In this document: piece by piece, positions 11,281 to 23,330 of the stretch
Position numbering within the stretch: the stretch's first letter is position 1
Layout of the letters: the number at the start of each line of letters is the position of its first letter
Assembly (NCBI GenBank): GCA_017163975.1
Contig: JAFFSR010000363.1
Coordinates: 62,001-126,000 of the forward strand
DNA length: 64,000 nucleotides
Origin: Anastatus disparis
Lineage: Eukaryota > Arthropoda > Insecta > Hymenoptera > Eupelmidae
Reading direction: 5' to 3'
Position numbers and translations under genes: made by a program
Notes under the pieces: generated by a model
Told to the model about the DNA's origin: nothing
What the model saw: the letters and a program-made list of their open reading frames with translations, nothing else
Databases searched by the model: none

Positions 11281-11846
11281 TTAATTTAGATCCATGTGTA
11301 ATAACAATTTACTTGCGAGGTTTTTTTTCTATATCTTCAATATAGTTGGTCTAGGGATACTATTCTCAGCTAGGTCTAGCAACTTGGGGAAGAAAAATAT
11401 AGGATCTTTCCTACACATTTGTTGAGTCGAAAACAACTAATTTCACTTTTTTTTAGAAGACTGAGAAAAATTGTTCATAATAGCTTCCTTCAAGACGTTG
11501 CATTTAGCTCCCCTAATTGTGGTTTTAATCACAAGCGTAAGTCGCTGAATTTTGTCTTCATCCAGGTTTTGAACGAGGTTTCAGAACTTATCCTTGTCAG
11601 AGCATATGCCTGTCTTAGACATCTAGTTTTCAAATAAGAAAAAACATATCTCAACCTATTCTTTCCATAGAGGTTGAAATTTAACCTCCAACGCAGAATA
11701 CAAGTTTGCACCTTCTCCTATGGTGATGGTCGGTCTGCCCTGATGTGCAGCACAACCAACAAAAGACGACGCCAGCTCAGGAGCTTTAGGTTGATCATGT
11801 ACAGCGCATCCACCGCTATGGTGTTAACAGAACCTTTCGTAGGAGC

Positions 11847-11849
11847 ACT
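11847..11849. repeat. Putative 3-bp target duplication (ACT), left copy
   Basis: ACT here and at 23331-23333 flank the inverted ends GAGTC and GACTC of the 11.5-kb insertion. Confidence 0.5.
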
Positions 11850-12093
11850 GAGTCGAAATTTCTCAAATGGGCCACTAAAAATTGATCTGTCGATTTTTAT
11901 AGATCCTTTTGGATATCTTCAAAGCTATATATATATGAATTATTATCCTAAAACGATTTTAAAAATTTTCAATTTTTCAAAAAGTTATTAACAAATGAAA
12001 TTTCCAGAACCTTTTTTTTCAATTGTGATATCTCGTCAAATAATTGGTGAATCCTAACGAAATTTTTACCGTATATTTAGAAATAATCGAAGA
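11850..12093 (+). repeat. Left TIR of the 11.5-kb insertion
   Basis: Inverted match to 23088-23330, including shared blocks TTTTTATAGATCCTTTT, AAGTTATTAACAAAT and AATCCTAACGAAATTTTTA. Confidence 0.75.
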
Positions 12094-12098
12094 ACATA

Positions 12099-13453
12099 AA
12101 AATATATAATTTACGTTAATAAAATGTAATTTGTGAATAAATAATTAATTTTGCAATAAACAAATGCAAATTCAACAAACTTCTCGGTGTCACAGCTAAA
12201 AATTTTTTTTACATTTTTATTTCCTAATTAATTAGCTTATCATTTGCACAATAAAATTTATATGCTGTCTTTATAAAAAAGTTATGAATATTTTAATGTG
12301 TTACATTGCGGCCGTGACAGACAGGCGGTGCCTACTGCTACGCCTGACGCTGAGCTTCGTGACACACTTATATTATCTATAATTTTCCAAGCCGATGAAT
12401 AAATTTTTAGAGAATAATTTATACATTATTAATTATTTATTTTGATTTTTTTTTTAAATTAATTTATTTTTTAAATATTTTACTACTTTTATCATAAAAC
12501 ATTAGTAATAATATGGAAAAATAACTTATTAATTTGTACTTTATGCAAAACATCGATTTTGGTTTGTTAGTGTAATATTAATAAACCGTGTGATAAAAAT
12601 TTTTTAGAACATAAGATTTTTTCAAATTATTGCAAAAGTTCTGTGATAAAAATAAAGAAATTAATATATAATTAATTTTTTGCCATTCTAACCTCAAAAT
12701 CGCTACTTCGCTGCTTTTTTTTTAACTCTCATGGCAAAAAATACGGTTCACAACTGGTATAAAAAGGCTTTTATACGAAACTCGTTACGACCCTTGCCTT
12801 CGGCTCGGGCCGCATACTTCTCGTTTCGTAAATAAAGCCTTTTTATACCCGTTACGGAATGTTCTATTTCCCAACACAGTGAGCAAAAACCAATTTTCGG
12901 GGCCCGTTTTGAGTGAGCAGAATACCATATTTCCTCACTTAGTGGGGGAATGTGGTTTTTTACTTACTCAAAACAGGCACCGAAATCGGATTCCGCTCAT
13001 CTTGTCGGAAAAAATTCTATACCCGACTCGTGGCAAAATAGGTCACCCACTCTTTTTTTTCGTCACTCTACTTACGCTTGAGTGACAAAACGACACGTGA
13101 GAGAGTGACCTATTTTGCTTACTAGTAGAGTAATGTACTATTCTGACGATTTATTAATCAACGTGAAAAATTGTAGATAATATAATATAAGTGTGTCGGG
13201 AAGCTCATTGTAGCGGTAGGCGCTACGCATCTGCCACAGCCGCTTTGTAATATATTAAAATATTCATAACTTTTTTATGAATAGAGAGCACATAAATTTT
13301 ATGGTGCAGATGTTTAGATGATTAATTAATGAATGAAAATGTGAAAAAAAATTCAGCTGCGACACCGAGAAATTTGTTAAATTTGCATTTGCTTATTGCA
13401 AAATGAATTATTTACTAACAAATTACATTTCATTTACGTAAATTATATATTAT
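12099..13453. mobile_element. Fold-back element with ~300-bp arms
   Basis: Sequence from 12099 (ATATATAATTTACGT) to about 12400 matches 13152-13453 inverted, including a GC-rich block (GCGGCCGTGACAGACAGGCG against its complement near 13240). The centre (12400-13150) holds three further hairpins: near 12750-12850 (ATAAAAAGGCTTTTATACGA facing its complement), 12885-13005 (GGGCCCGTTTTGAGT facing ACTCAAAACAGGC) and 13036-13120 (AAAATAGGTCACCCACTC facing its complement). No coding sequence is recognised. Confidence 0.7.
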
Positions 13454-14559
13454 CTTGAAATTTTTTGAATATTATAACTGTTATTTTTCGTTTTTAATCA
13501 TTGTTCAAATTGATAAATACTATTAATCTTTATTATTACTTTTAAAAAAGTATATTTTAGGCGAGTTCAGGTATTGAATAGTATAGTATTCTTTAGAACA
13601 TTTTTTCTAAATATTTTATTTTACCCAATACATAATATTTTTTTCATTTCAGCTTTCGAAAGTACTGAAATATCATCATCAAGTTTATACTTTTCATTTG
13701 ATTTATCTTTAGTTTTTGCTTAAGAAAGTTTCAAAATCAATCAAGCAATCGTCGAGTACTTCTGTATTCAATTCATTTTTTTAAAGCTTTTTTTAGAGCT
13801 TTAAAACATATTAAATTTTACTGAATATCTACAAAATAACTTGCCAGGCCCGTAGATTAATAGTTCATGGTGTAATTGATAATTTTAAAGTTTTTATAGT
13901 AAAAATAAGCGAAAGAAAACTAAGAATATTGAATTCTTTGCGTTACATAACATCACATATAAAAAAAAATAATTTTTGAGCACAAAATAGATTTTTATTT
14001 ATTGTAATAGGATGTATTTTCGCTCTTTATCTTTGAATGTATATGTATTTATTAAATTCATATTTTAAACTGTTATTTAACACACGTAAATTAGCTAACA
14101 ATTAAATTATAAACTAGTACACATTAACATTGAGCATTTCACCAACAAAATATTAATCTACGGGCCTGGCAAGTTATTTTGTAGATATTTAGTAAAATTT
14201 AATATGTTTTAAAGCTCTAAAAAAAGCTTTAAAAAAATGAATTGAATACAGAAGTACTCGACGATTGCTTGATTGATTTCGAAACTTTCTTAAGCAAAAA
14301 CTAAAGATAAATCAAATGAAAAGTATAAACTTGATGATGATATTTCAGTACTTTCGAAAGCTGAAATGAAAAAAATATTATGTATTGGGTAAAATAAAAT
14401 ATTTAGAAAAAATGTTCGAAAGAATACTATACTATTCAATACCTGAACTCGCCTAAAATATACTTTTTTAAAAGTAATAATAAAGATTAATAGTATTTAT
14501 CAATTTGAACAATGATTAAAAACGAAAAATAACAGTTATAATATTCAAAAAATTTCAAG
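13454..14559. repeat. 1.1-kb hairpin with two 407-bp nearly identical arms
   Basis: Arms 13454-13860 and 14153-14559 are inverted copies that differ at only a few positions by eye; the loop is 292 bp. The outer ends read CTTGAAATTTTTTGAATATT and complement. The left arm abuts the fold-back at 13453. A diverged fragment of the arm recurs at 14686-14750. Confidence 0.85.
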
Positions 14560-15090
14560 AAATTTGATAAAATTATAAAATAAAAAAATAGATTAATGGT
14601 ATTTTTATGAATTTTATATTATTTAAAAAAGTTGAAACAGAAGAGCTTATTAATCAATGTCAATTTCATTCCTTTTTCTAAAAAAGAATGAATTGAATAC
14701 AGTAATACTCGACGATTACTTGATTGATTTCTAAACTTTCTTTAGCCAAAATTGTATATTTATTTGATAGTTTTGAAGATTACGGACTTCATATCAAAAA
14801 GAATAAATTAAATACGGAAGTACACGATATAGTTTACTGGATATAGTTTGTATCTAAAAATGATTATATATAACTTTTGTATAACTCTATAAAACTAGAT
14901 ACAAAATATAACAAAAAATCTTTTTAAAATTTATAAAGAAATTATAGACAATTAAATATTCATAACAAAAAAAATTAGAAAGCGAACAAATTTTGATGAA
15001 ATGTTTAATTAAATTAAACATTTATATTTAATTAATCGTAACACGATTTTTCAGTAGACGCTTGAATACATTAATTACAAATTAACGTAC
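14560..15090. other. AT-rich stretch between hairpin and satellite
   Basis: No gene. It contains a diverged fragment of the preceding hairpin arm (around 14686-14750: gaatacagtaatactcgacg). Confidence 0.6.
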
Positions 15091-18000
15091 ATTTTTTTCA
15101 CTTCCTGAAGATGATGTCCAGGTGACCTGGACAACCTCTAGGTCGACGTAACATCATTCAGAAAGTGCATCTAGTATTATAATTGAAATTGAAAAATTTT
15201 TTGTCACTTCCTATAGATGATGTCCAGGTGACCTAGATGACCTCCAGGTCGACAAAACATCATTCTCGAGAAAGTGAATCTAGTATTATAATTGAAAATT
15301 TTTTGTCACTTCTTGGAGATGATGTCCAGGTGACCTAGACGACCTCCAGGTCGACGGAACATCATTCTTGAGAAAGTGAATTTAGTATTATAATTTTAAA
15401 TTTTTTGTCACTTTCTGGAGATGATGTCTAGGTGGCCAGGATGGCCTCCAGGATCACGAAACATCATTCACAAGGAAACACATCTAGTATTATCATTGGA
15501 AATATATAAAATTTATGTCACTTCTTGGAGATGATGTCCGGGTGACCTGGACGACCTCCAGGTCGACGAAACATCATTCTCGAGAAAGTAAATCTAGTAT
15601 TATAATTGAAAATTTTTTGTCACTTCTTGGAGATAATGTCTAGGTGACCTAGACGACCTCCAGGTCGACGGAACATCATTCTTGAGAAAGTGAATTTAGT
15701 ATTATAATTTTAAATTTTTTTTCACTTTCTGGAGATGATGTCTAGGTGGCCAGGATGGCCTCCAGGATCACGAAACATCATTCACAAGGAAACACATCTA
15801 GTATTATCATTGGAAATATATCAATTTTTTGTCACTTCTTGGAGATGATGTCCAGGTGACCTGGACGACCTCCAGGTCGACGGAACATCATTCTCAAGAA
15901 AGTGAATCTAGTATTATAATTTAAAATTTTTTGTCACTTCCTATAGATGATGTCCAGGTGACCTAGATGACCTCCAGGTCGACAAAACATCATTCTCGAG
16001 AAAGTAAATCTAGTATTATAATTGAAAATTTTATGTCACTTCCTGGAGATGATGTCCAGGTGGCCAGGATGGCCTCCAGGATCACGAATCATCATCAACG
16101 AGGAAACACATCTAGTATTATCACTGGAAATATATAAATTTTTGTCACTTCCTATAGATGATGTCCAGGTGACCTGGACGACCTCCAGGTCGACGGAACA
16201 TCATTTTCGAGAAAGTGAATTTAGTATCCTAGAGATGATGTCCAGGTGGCCAGGATGGCCTCCAGGATCACGAAACATCATTCAGAAGGGAACACATCTA
16301 GTATTATCATTGGAAATATATAAAATTTTTGTCACTTCTTGGAGATGATGTCCGGGTGACCTGGACGACCTCCAGGTCGACGAAACATCATTCTCGAGAA
16401 AGTAAATCTAGTATTATAATTGAAAATTTTTTGTCACTTCTTGGAGATGATGTCCAGGTGACCTAGACGACCTCCAGGTCGACGGAACATCATTCTTGAG
16501 AAAGTGAATTTAGTATTATAATTTTAAATTTTTTGTCACTTTCTGGAGATGATGTCTAGGTGGCCAGGATGGCCTCCAGGATCACGAAACATCATTCACA
16601 AGGAAACACATCTAGTATTATCATTGGAAATATATCAATTTTTTGTCACTTCTTGGAGATGATGTCCAGGTGACCTGGACGACCTCCAGCTCGACGGAAC
16701 ATCATTCTCGATATAGTGAATTTAGTATTATAATTTTAAATTTTTTGTCACTTCCTGGAGATGATGTCCAGGTGGCCAGGATGGCCTCCAGGATCACGAA
16801 ACATCATTAACAAGGAAACACATCTAGTATTATCATTGGGAATATAAATTTTTTGTCACTTCTTGGAGATGATGTCAAGGTGACCTCGACGACCTCCAGG
16901 TCGACGAAACATCATTCTCGAGAAAGTGAATCTAGTATTATAATTTAAAATTTTTTGTCACTTCCTATAGATGATGTCCAGGTGACGTAGATGACCTTCA
17001 GGTCGACAAAACATCATCCTCGAGAAAGTAAATCTAGTATTATATTTAAAAATTTTTTGTCACTTCTTGGAGATGATGTCCAGGTGACCTGGACGACCTC
17101 CAGGTCGACGGAACATCATTCTCGAGAAAGTGAATGTAGTATTATAATTTTAAATTTTTTGTCACTTTCTGGAGATGATGTCCAGGTGGCCAGGATGGCC
17201 ATTAGGATCACGAAACATCATTCACAAGGAAACACATCTAGTATTATCATTGGAAATATATCAATTTTTTGTCACTTCTTGGAGATGATGTCCAGGTGAC
17301 CTCGACGACCTCCAGGTCGACGAAACATCATTCTCGAGAAAGTAAATCTAGTATTATAATTTAAAATTTTTTGTCATTTCCTATAGATGATGTCCAGGTG
17401 ACCTAGATGACCTCCAGGTCGAAAAACATCATTCTCGAGAAAGTAAATCTAGTATTATAATTGAAAATTTTATGTCACTTCTTGGAGAGGATGTCCAGGT
17501 GACCTGGACGACCTCCAGGTCGACGGAACATCATTCTCAAGAAAGTGAATTTAGTATTATAATTTTAAATTTTGTCACTTCCTGGAGATGATGTCCAGGT
17601 GGCCAGGATGGCCTCCAGGATCACGAAACATCATTAACAAGGAAACACATCTAGTACTATCATTGGAAATATATAAATTTTTTGTCACTTCTTGGAGATG
17701 ATGTCCAGGTGACCTGGACGACCTCCAGGTCGACGAAACATCATTTTCGAGAAAGTGAATCTAGTATTATAATTGAAAATTTTTTGTCACTTCCTATAGA
17801 TGATGTCCAGGTGACGTAGATGACCTCCAGGTCGACAAAACATCATCCTCGAGAAAGTAAATCTAGTATTATATTAAAAAATTTTTTTTCACTTTTTGGA
17901 GATGATGTCCAGGTGACCTGGAGGACTTTCAGGTCGACGGAACATCATTCTCGAGAAAGTGAATTTAGTATTATAATTTTAAATTTTTGTCACTTTCTGG

Positions 18001-21000
18001 AGATGATGTCCCGGTGGCCAGGATGGCTTCCAGGATCACGAAACATCATTTACAAGGAAACACATCTAGTATTATCATTGAAAATATATCAATTTTTTGT
18101 CACTTCTTGGAGATGATGTCCAGGTGACCTGGACGACCTCCAGGTCGACGGAACATCATTCTCGAGAAAGTGAATCTAGTATTATAATTTAAAATTTTTT
18201 GTCACTTCCTATAGATGATGTCCAGGTGACCTAGATGACCTCCAGGTCGAAAAACATCATTCTCGAGAAAGTAAATCTAGTATTATAATTGAAAATTTTT
18301 TGTCACTTCTTGGAGATGATGTCCAGGTGACCTGGACGACTCCAGGTCGACGGAACATCATTCTCGATATAGTGAATTTAGTATTATAATTTTAAATTTT
18401 TTGTCACTTCCTGGAGATGATGTCCAGGTGGCCAGGATGGCCTCCAGGATCACGAAACATTATTCACAAGGAAACACATCTAGTATTATCATTGGGAATA
18501 TAAATTTTTTGTCACTTCTTGGAGATGATGTCCAGGTGACCTCGACGACCTCCAGGTCGACGAAACATCATTCTCGAGAAAGTAAATCTAGTATTATGAT
18601 TTAAAATTTTTTGTCACTTCCTATAGATGATGTCCAGGTGACCTAGATGACCTCCAGGTCGAAAAACATCATTCTCGAGAAAGTAAATCTAGTATTATCA
18701 TTGAAAATTTTTTGTCACTTCTTGGAGATGATGTCCAGGTGACCTGGACGACCTCCAGGTCGACGGAACATCCATCTCGAGAAAGTGAATCTAGTATTAT
18801 AATTGAAAATTTTTCGTCACTTCTTGGAGATGATGTCCAGGTGACCTGGACGACCTCCAGGTCGACGAAACATCATTCTCGAGAAAGTAAATCTAGTATT
18901 ATAATTGAAAATTTTTTGTCACTTCTTGGAGATGATGTCCAGGTGACCTGGACGACCTCCAGGTCGACGGAACATCATTCTCGATATGGTGAGTTTAGTA
19001 TTATAATTTTAAATTTTTTGTCACTCCCTGGAGATGATGTCCAGGTGGCCAGGATGGCCTCCAGGATCACGAAACATTATTCACAAGGAAACACATCTAG
19101 TATTATCATTGGGAATATAAATTTTTTGTCACTTCTTGGAGATGATGTCCAGGTGACCTCGACGACCTCCAGGTCGACGAAACATCATTCTCGAGAAAGT
19201 AAATCTAGTATTATAATTTAAAATTTTTTGTCACTTCCTACAGATGATGTCCAGGTGACCTAGATGACCTCCAGGTCGAAAAACATCATTCTCAAGAAAG
19301 TAAATCTAGCATTATAATTGAAAATTTTTTGTCACTTCTTGGAGATGATGTCCAGGTGACCTGGACGACCTCCAGGTCGACGGAACATCATTCTCGAGAA
19401 AGTGAATTTAGTATTATAATTTTAAATTTTTTGTCACTTCCTGGAGATGATGTCCAGGTGGCCAGGATGGCCTCCAGGATCACGAAACATCATTAACAAG
19501 GAAACACATCTAGTATTATTATTGGAAATACATAAATTTTTTGTCACTTTTTGGAGATGATGTCCAGGTGACCTGGACGACCTCCAGGTCGACGGAAAAT
19601 CATTCTCGAGAAAGTGAATTAAGTATTATAATTTTAAATTTTTTGTCACTTTCTGGAGATGATGTCCAGGTGGCCAGGATGGCCTCCAGGATCACGAAAC
19701 ATCATTAACAAGGAAACACATCTAGTATTATCATTGGAAATATATAAATTTTTTGTCACTTCTTGGAGATGATGTCCAGGTGACCTGAACGACCTCCAGG
19801 TCGACGAAACATCATTCTCGAGAAAGTGAATCTAGTATTATAATTTAAAATTTTTTGTCACTTCCTATAGATGATGTCCAGGTGACCTAGATGACCTCCA
19901 GGTCGAAAAACATCATTCTCGAGAAAGTAAATCTTGTATTATAATTGAAAATTTTTTGTCACTTCTTGGAGATGATGTCCAGGTGACCTGGACGACTCCA
20001 GGTCGACGGAACATCATTCTCGATATAGTGAATTTAGTATTATAATTTTAAATTTTTTGTCACTTCCTGGAGATGATGTCCAGGTGGCCAGGATGGCCTC
20101 CAGGATCACGAAACATTATTCACAAGGAAACACATCTAGTATTATCATTGGGAATATAAATTTTTTGTCACTTCTTGGAGATGATGTCCAGGTGACCTCG
20201 ACGACCTCCAGGTCGACGAAACATCATTCTCGAGAAAGTAAATCTAGTATTATGATTTAAAATTTTTGTCACTTCCTATAGATGATGTCCAGGTGACCTA
20301 GATGACCTCCAGGTCGAAAAACATCATTCTCGAGAAAGTAAATCTAGTATTATCATTGAAAATTTTTTGTCACTTCTTGGAGATGATGTCCAGGTGACCT
20401 GGACGACCTTCAGGTCGACGGAACATCCATCTCGAGAAAGTGAATCTAGTATTATAATTGAAAATTTTTCGTCACTTCTTGGAGATGATGTCCAGGTGAC
20501 CTGGACGACCTCCAGGTCGACGAAACATCATTCTCGAGAAAGTAAATCTAGTATTATAATTGAAAATTTTTTGTCACTTCTTGGAGATGATGTCCAGGTG
20601 ACCTGGACGACCTCCAGGTCGACGGAACATCATTCTCGATATGGTGAGTTTAGTATTATAATTTTAAATTTTTTGTCACTTCCTGGAGATGATGTCCAGG
20701 TGGCCAGGATGGCCTCCAGGATCACGAAACATTATTCACAAGGAAACACATCTAGTATTATCATTGGGAATATAAATTTTTTGTCACTTCTTGGAGATGA
20801 TGTCCAGGTGACCTCGACGACCTCCAGGTCGACGAAACATCATTCTCGAGAAAGTAAATCTAGTATTATAATTTAAAATTTTTTGTCACTTCCTACAGAT
20901 GATGTCCAGGTGACCTAGATGACCTCCAGGTCGAAAAACATCATTCTCAAGAAAGTAAATCTAGTATTATAATTGAAAATTTTTTGTCACTTCTTGGAGA

Positions 21001-22532
21001 TGATGTCCAGGTGACCTGGACGACCTCCAGGTCGACGAAACATCATTCTCGAGAAAGTGAATTTAGTATTATAATTTTAAATTTTTTGTCACTTCCTGGA
21101 GATGATGTCCAGGTGGCCAGGATGGCCTCCAGGATCACGAAACATCATTAACAAGGAAACACATCTAGTATTATCATTGGAAATACATAAATTTTTTGTC
21201 ACTTTTTGGAGATGATGTCCAGGTGACCTGGACGACCTCCAGGTCGACGGAACATCATTCTCGAGAAAGTGAATTAAGTATTATAATTTTAAATTTTTTG
21301 TCACTTTCTGGCGATGATGTCCAGGTGGCCAGGATGGCCTTCAGGATCACGAAACATCATTCACAAGGAAACACATCTAGTATTATCATTGGAAATATAT
21401 AAATTTTTTGTCACTTCTTGGAGATGATGTCCAGGTGACCTTGACGACCTCCAGGTCGACGAAACATCATTTTCGAGAAAGTAAATCTAGTATTATAATT
21501 TAAAATTTTTTGTCACTTCCTATAGATGATGTCTAGGTGACCTAGATGACCTCCAGGTCGAAAAACATCATTCTCGAGAAAGTAAATCTAGTATTATAAT
21601 TGAAAATTTTATGTCACTTCTTGGAGAGGATGTCCAGGTGACCTGGACGACCTTCAGGTCGACGGAACATCATTCTTGAGAAAGTGAATTTAGTATTATA
21701 ATTTTAAATTTTGTCACTTCCTGGAGATGATGTCCAGGTGGCCAGGATGGCCTCCAGGATCACGAAACATCATTAACAAGGAAACACATCTAGTATTATC
21801 ATTGGAAATATATAAATTTTTTGTCACTTCTTGGAGATGATGTCCAGGTGACCTGAACGACCTCCAGGTCGACGAAACATCATTTTCGAGAAAGTGAATC
21901 TAGTATTATAATTTAAAATTTTTTGTCACTTCCTATAGATGATGTCCAGGTGACGTAAATGACCTCCAGGTCGACAAAACATCATTCTCGAGAAAGTAAA
22001 TCTAGTATTATATTAAAAAATTTTTTGTCACTTTTTGGAGATGATGTCCAGGTGACCTGGAGGACCTCCAGGTCGACGGAACATCATTCTCGAGAAAGTG
22101 AATTTAGTATTATAATTTAAAATTTTTGTCACTTTCTGGAGATGATGTCCAGGTGGCCAGGATGGCCTCCAGGATCACGAAACATCATTTACAAGGAAAC
22201 ACATCTAGTATTATTATTGGAAATATATACATTTTTTGTCACTTCCTGAAGATGATATCCAGGTGACCTGGACAACCTCTAGGTCGACGAAACATCATTC
22301 AGAAAGTGCATTTAGAATTGTAAGTGAATTTAAAAAATTTTTTTGCACTTTTTGGAGATGATGTCCAGGTGACCTGGACGACCTCCAGGTCGACGGAACA
22401 TCATCCACGAGGAAACACATCTAGTATTATAATTGGAAATATATACATTTTTGTGATTTCCTGTAGATCATGTGTAGGTGAGTCGGAGGACCTCTGGGTC
22501 GACGAAACATCATTCACAAGAAAGTGTTTAGT
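15091..22532 (+). repeat. 7.4-kb satellite array, ~103-bp unit, about 72 units
   Basis: The unit runs roughly TTTTTGTCACTTC, then a 49-bp dyad from GATGATGTC to ACATCATT, then a tail containing ATCTAGTATTATAATT. Three main unit types alternate: A (GACCTGGACGACCTCCAGG), T (CCTATAGATGATG with GACCTAGATGACC) and B (GGCCAGGATGGCCTCCAGG with an AAGGAAACACATC tail). Higher-order structure is plain: about 18400-20055 and 20056-21711 are a 1655-bp repeat of 16 units, and 17463 onward recurs at 21602 onward (offset 4139). The outermost units (15091-15190 and 22231-22330) share a private variant (CCTGAAGATG, CAACCTCTAGG). The open frames across units arise from unit length near a multiple of three and are not taken as genes. 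Confidence 0.95.
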
Positions 22533-23087
22533 TGATAATAAAAAAATCATACTATGTTAGAATTATAGAATATGTTTATACGAAAATATTACTTTAATTA
22601 TAAGTATAAATAATTTCCGTATACGTACCCTGACTCGCCGTCGATATGTACATTATAGCATGATATACGAACTCGAATACAAACCGCATGCACCATACTA
22701 ACTACTATACTATAGCCGAAAAACATAAAAAATATGCTCATAGCTCTCCTACAGTATTAAAGTGTGATGTCACAGGCTGGAAACAAAAATTGAAGGGCTG
22801 ATGACGAAGAAGAATTTTCATAACGCGAAATTGACACTTTAAAATTTTAGATTACGTTTTCTCGAGATTGAGTAAACTGATCGTCATAAAACTTTTTTTA
22901 AATTAAAGATAAAATAAAAATCTTTAATTATCAATTTGTATTTATAAAATATATGAATGCATTTTGAAAAGATTCTATTTTAAAATTTTTGACACTTCAA
23001 TTCAAAGTATAAGAGGAGCGCCTCGACGTGTTCATATTTGTACCTTAACTCGCCGTCGAGGCGCTGCCGCGCCTCTTGATTATGTTT
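22533..23087. other. Spacer between satellite and right TIR
   Basis: No gene seen. It includes short GC-rich blocks (CTCGCCGTCGA at ~22632 and again at ~23049) and GGCGCGGCAGCGCC-like palindromic sequence near 23060-23075. Confidence 0.5.
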
Positions 23088-23330
23088 TTTAATTATTTTT
23101 AAACATACGATAAAAATTTCGTTAGGATTAACCAATTATTTACCGAGATATCACAATTTTAATAAAAAGGTTCTATAAATTCTATTTGTTAATAACTTTA
23201 TGAAAAATTGAAAATTTAGAAAATCGTACCAGGATATTAAATTTCATATGTAAAGCTTTCAAAATATTTAAAAGGATCTATAAAAATTGACCGATCGATT
23301 TTAAATGGCCTACTTGAGAAATTTTGACTC
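23088..23330 (-). repeat. Right TIR of the 11.5-kb insertion
   Basis: Inverted partner of 11850-12093. Its outer end GACTC abuts ACT at 23331. Confidence 0.75.

Larger units (their letters stand above)
10840..11849 (-). pseudogene. gag: gypsy gag remnant, distal part
   Basis: Read leftward from 11849, open pieces include SAPTKGSVNTIAV, a Pro/Ala/Gly-rich linker, a helical capsid-like stretch around DKIQRLTLVIKTTIRGAKC (near 11530) and, beyond the TTAA MITE, a Cys/His segment FGNKAMKCFEFCEH near 10870 that recalls the end of gag in arthropod gypsy elements. Frames shift several times. The start of this piece follows in frame from the gag N-terminus at 23331-23664 if the intervening 11,481-bp insertion and one copy of its 3-bp duplication are ignored. 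Confidence 0.55.
11850..23330. mobile_element. 11,481-bp TIR-bounded insertion carrying fold-backs and a satellite array
   Basis: The ends GAGTCGAAATTTCTCAA (left) and, inverted, GAGTCAAAATTTCTCAA (right) open terminal inverted repeats of ~240 bp that match by eye at roughly four positions in five. ACT flanks both sides. On the minus strand the gag frame upstream (codons TCT AGT AGT at 23341-23331) continues in frame with the gag-like sequence left of 11850. So this looks like one insertion into gag. Inside are, in order, the left TIR, a fold-back (12099-13453), a hairpin (13454-14559), ~520 bp of AT-rich sequence, the satellite (15091-22532), ~550 bp of unremarkable sequence and the right TIR. 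No transposase gene is seen, so it would be non-autonomous. The alternative is two separate solo insertions in opposite orientation. Confidence 0.55.

Noticed and set aside
15091..22532. Regular repeats resembling a CRISPR array
   Set aside because: Repeats are contiguous ~103-bp units without unique spacers, in eukaryotic mobile-element context.
16022..22560. Many open frames of 67-169 codons across the satellite (GDDVQVTWTTSRSTEHH type repeats)
   Set aside because: They follow the DNA repeat, start and stop with unit length changes, have no upstream signals, and reading frames switch between unit variants. By-product of the satellite.
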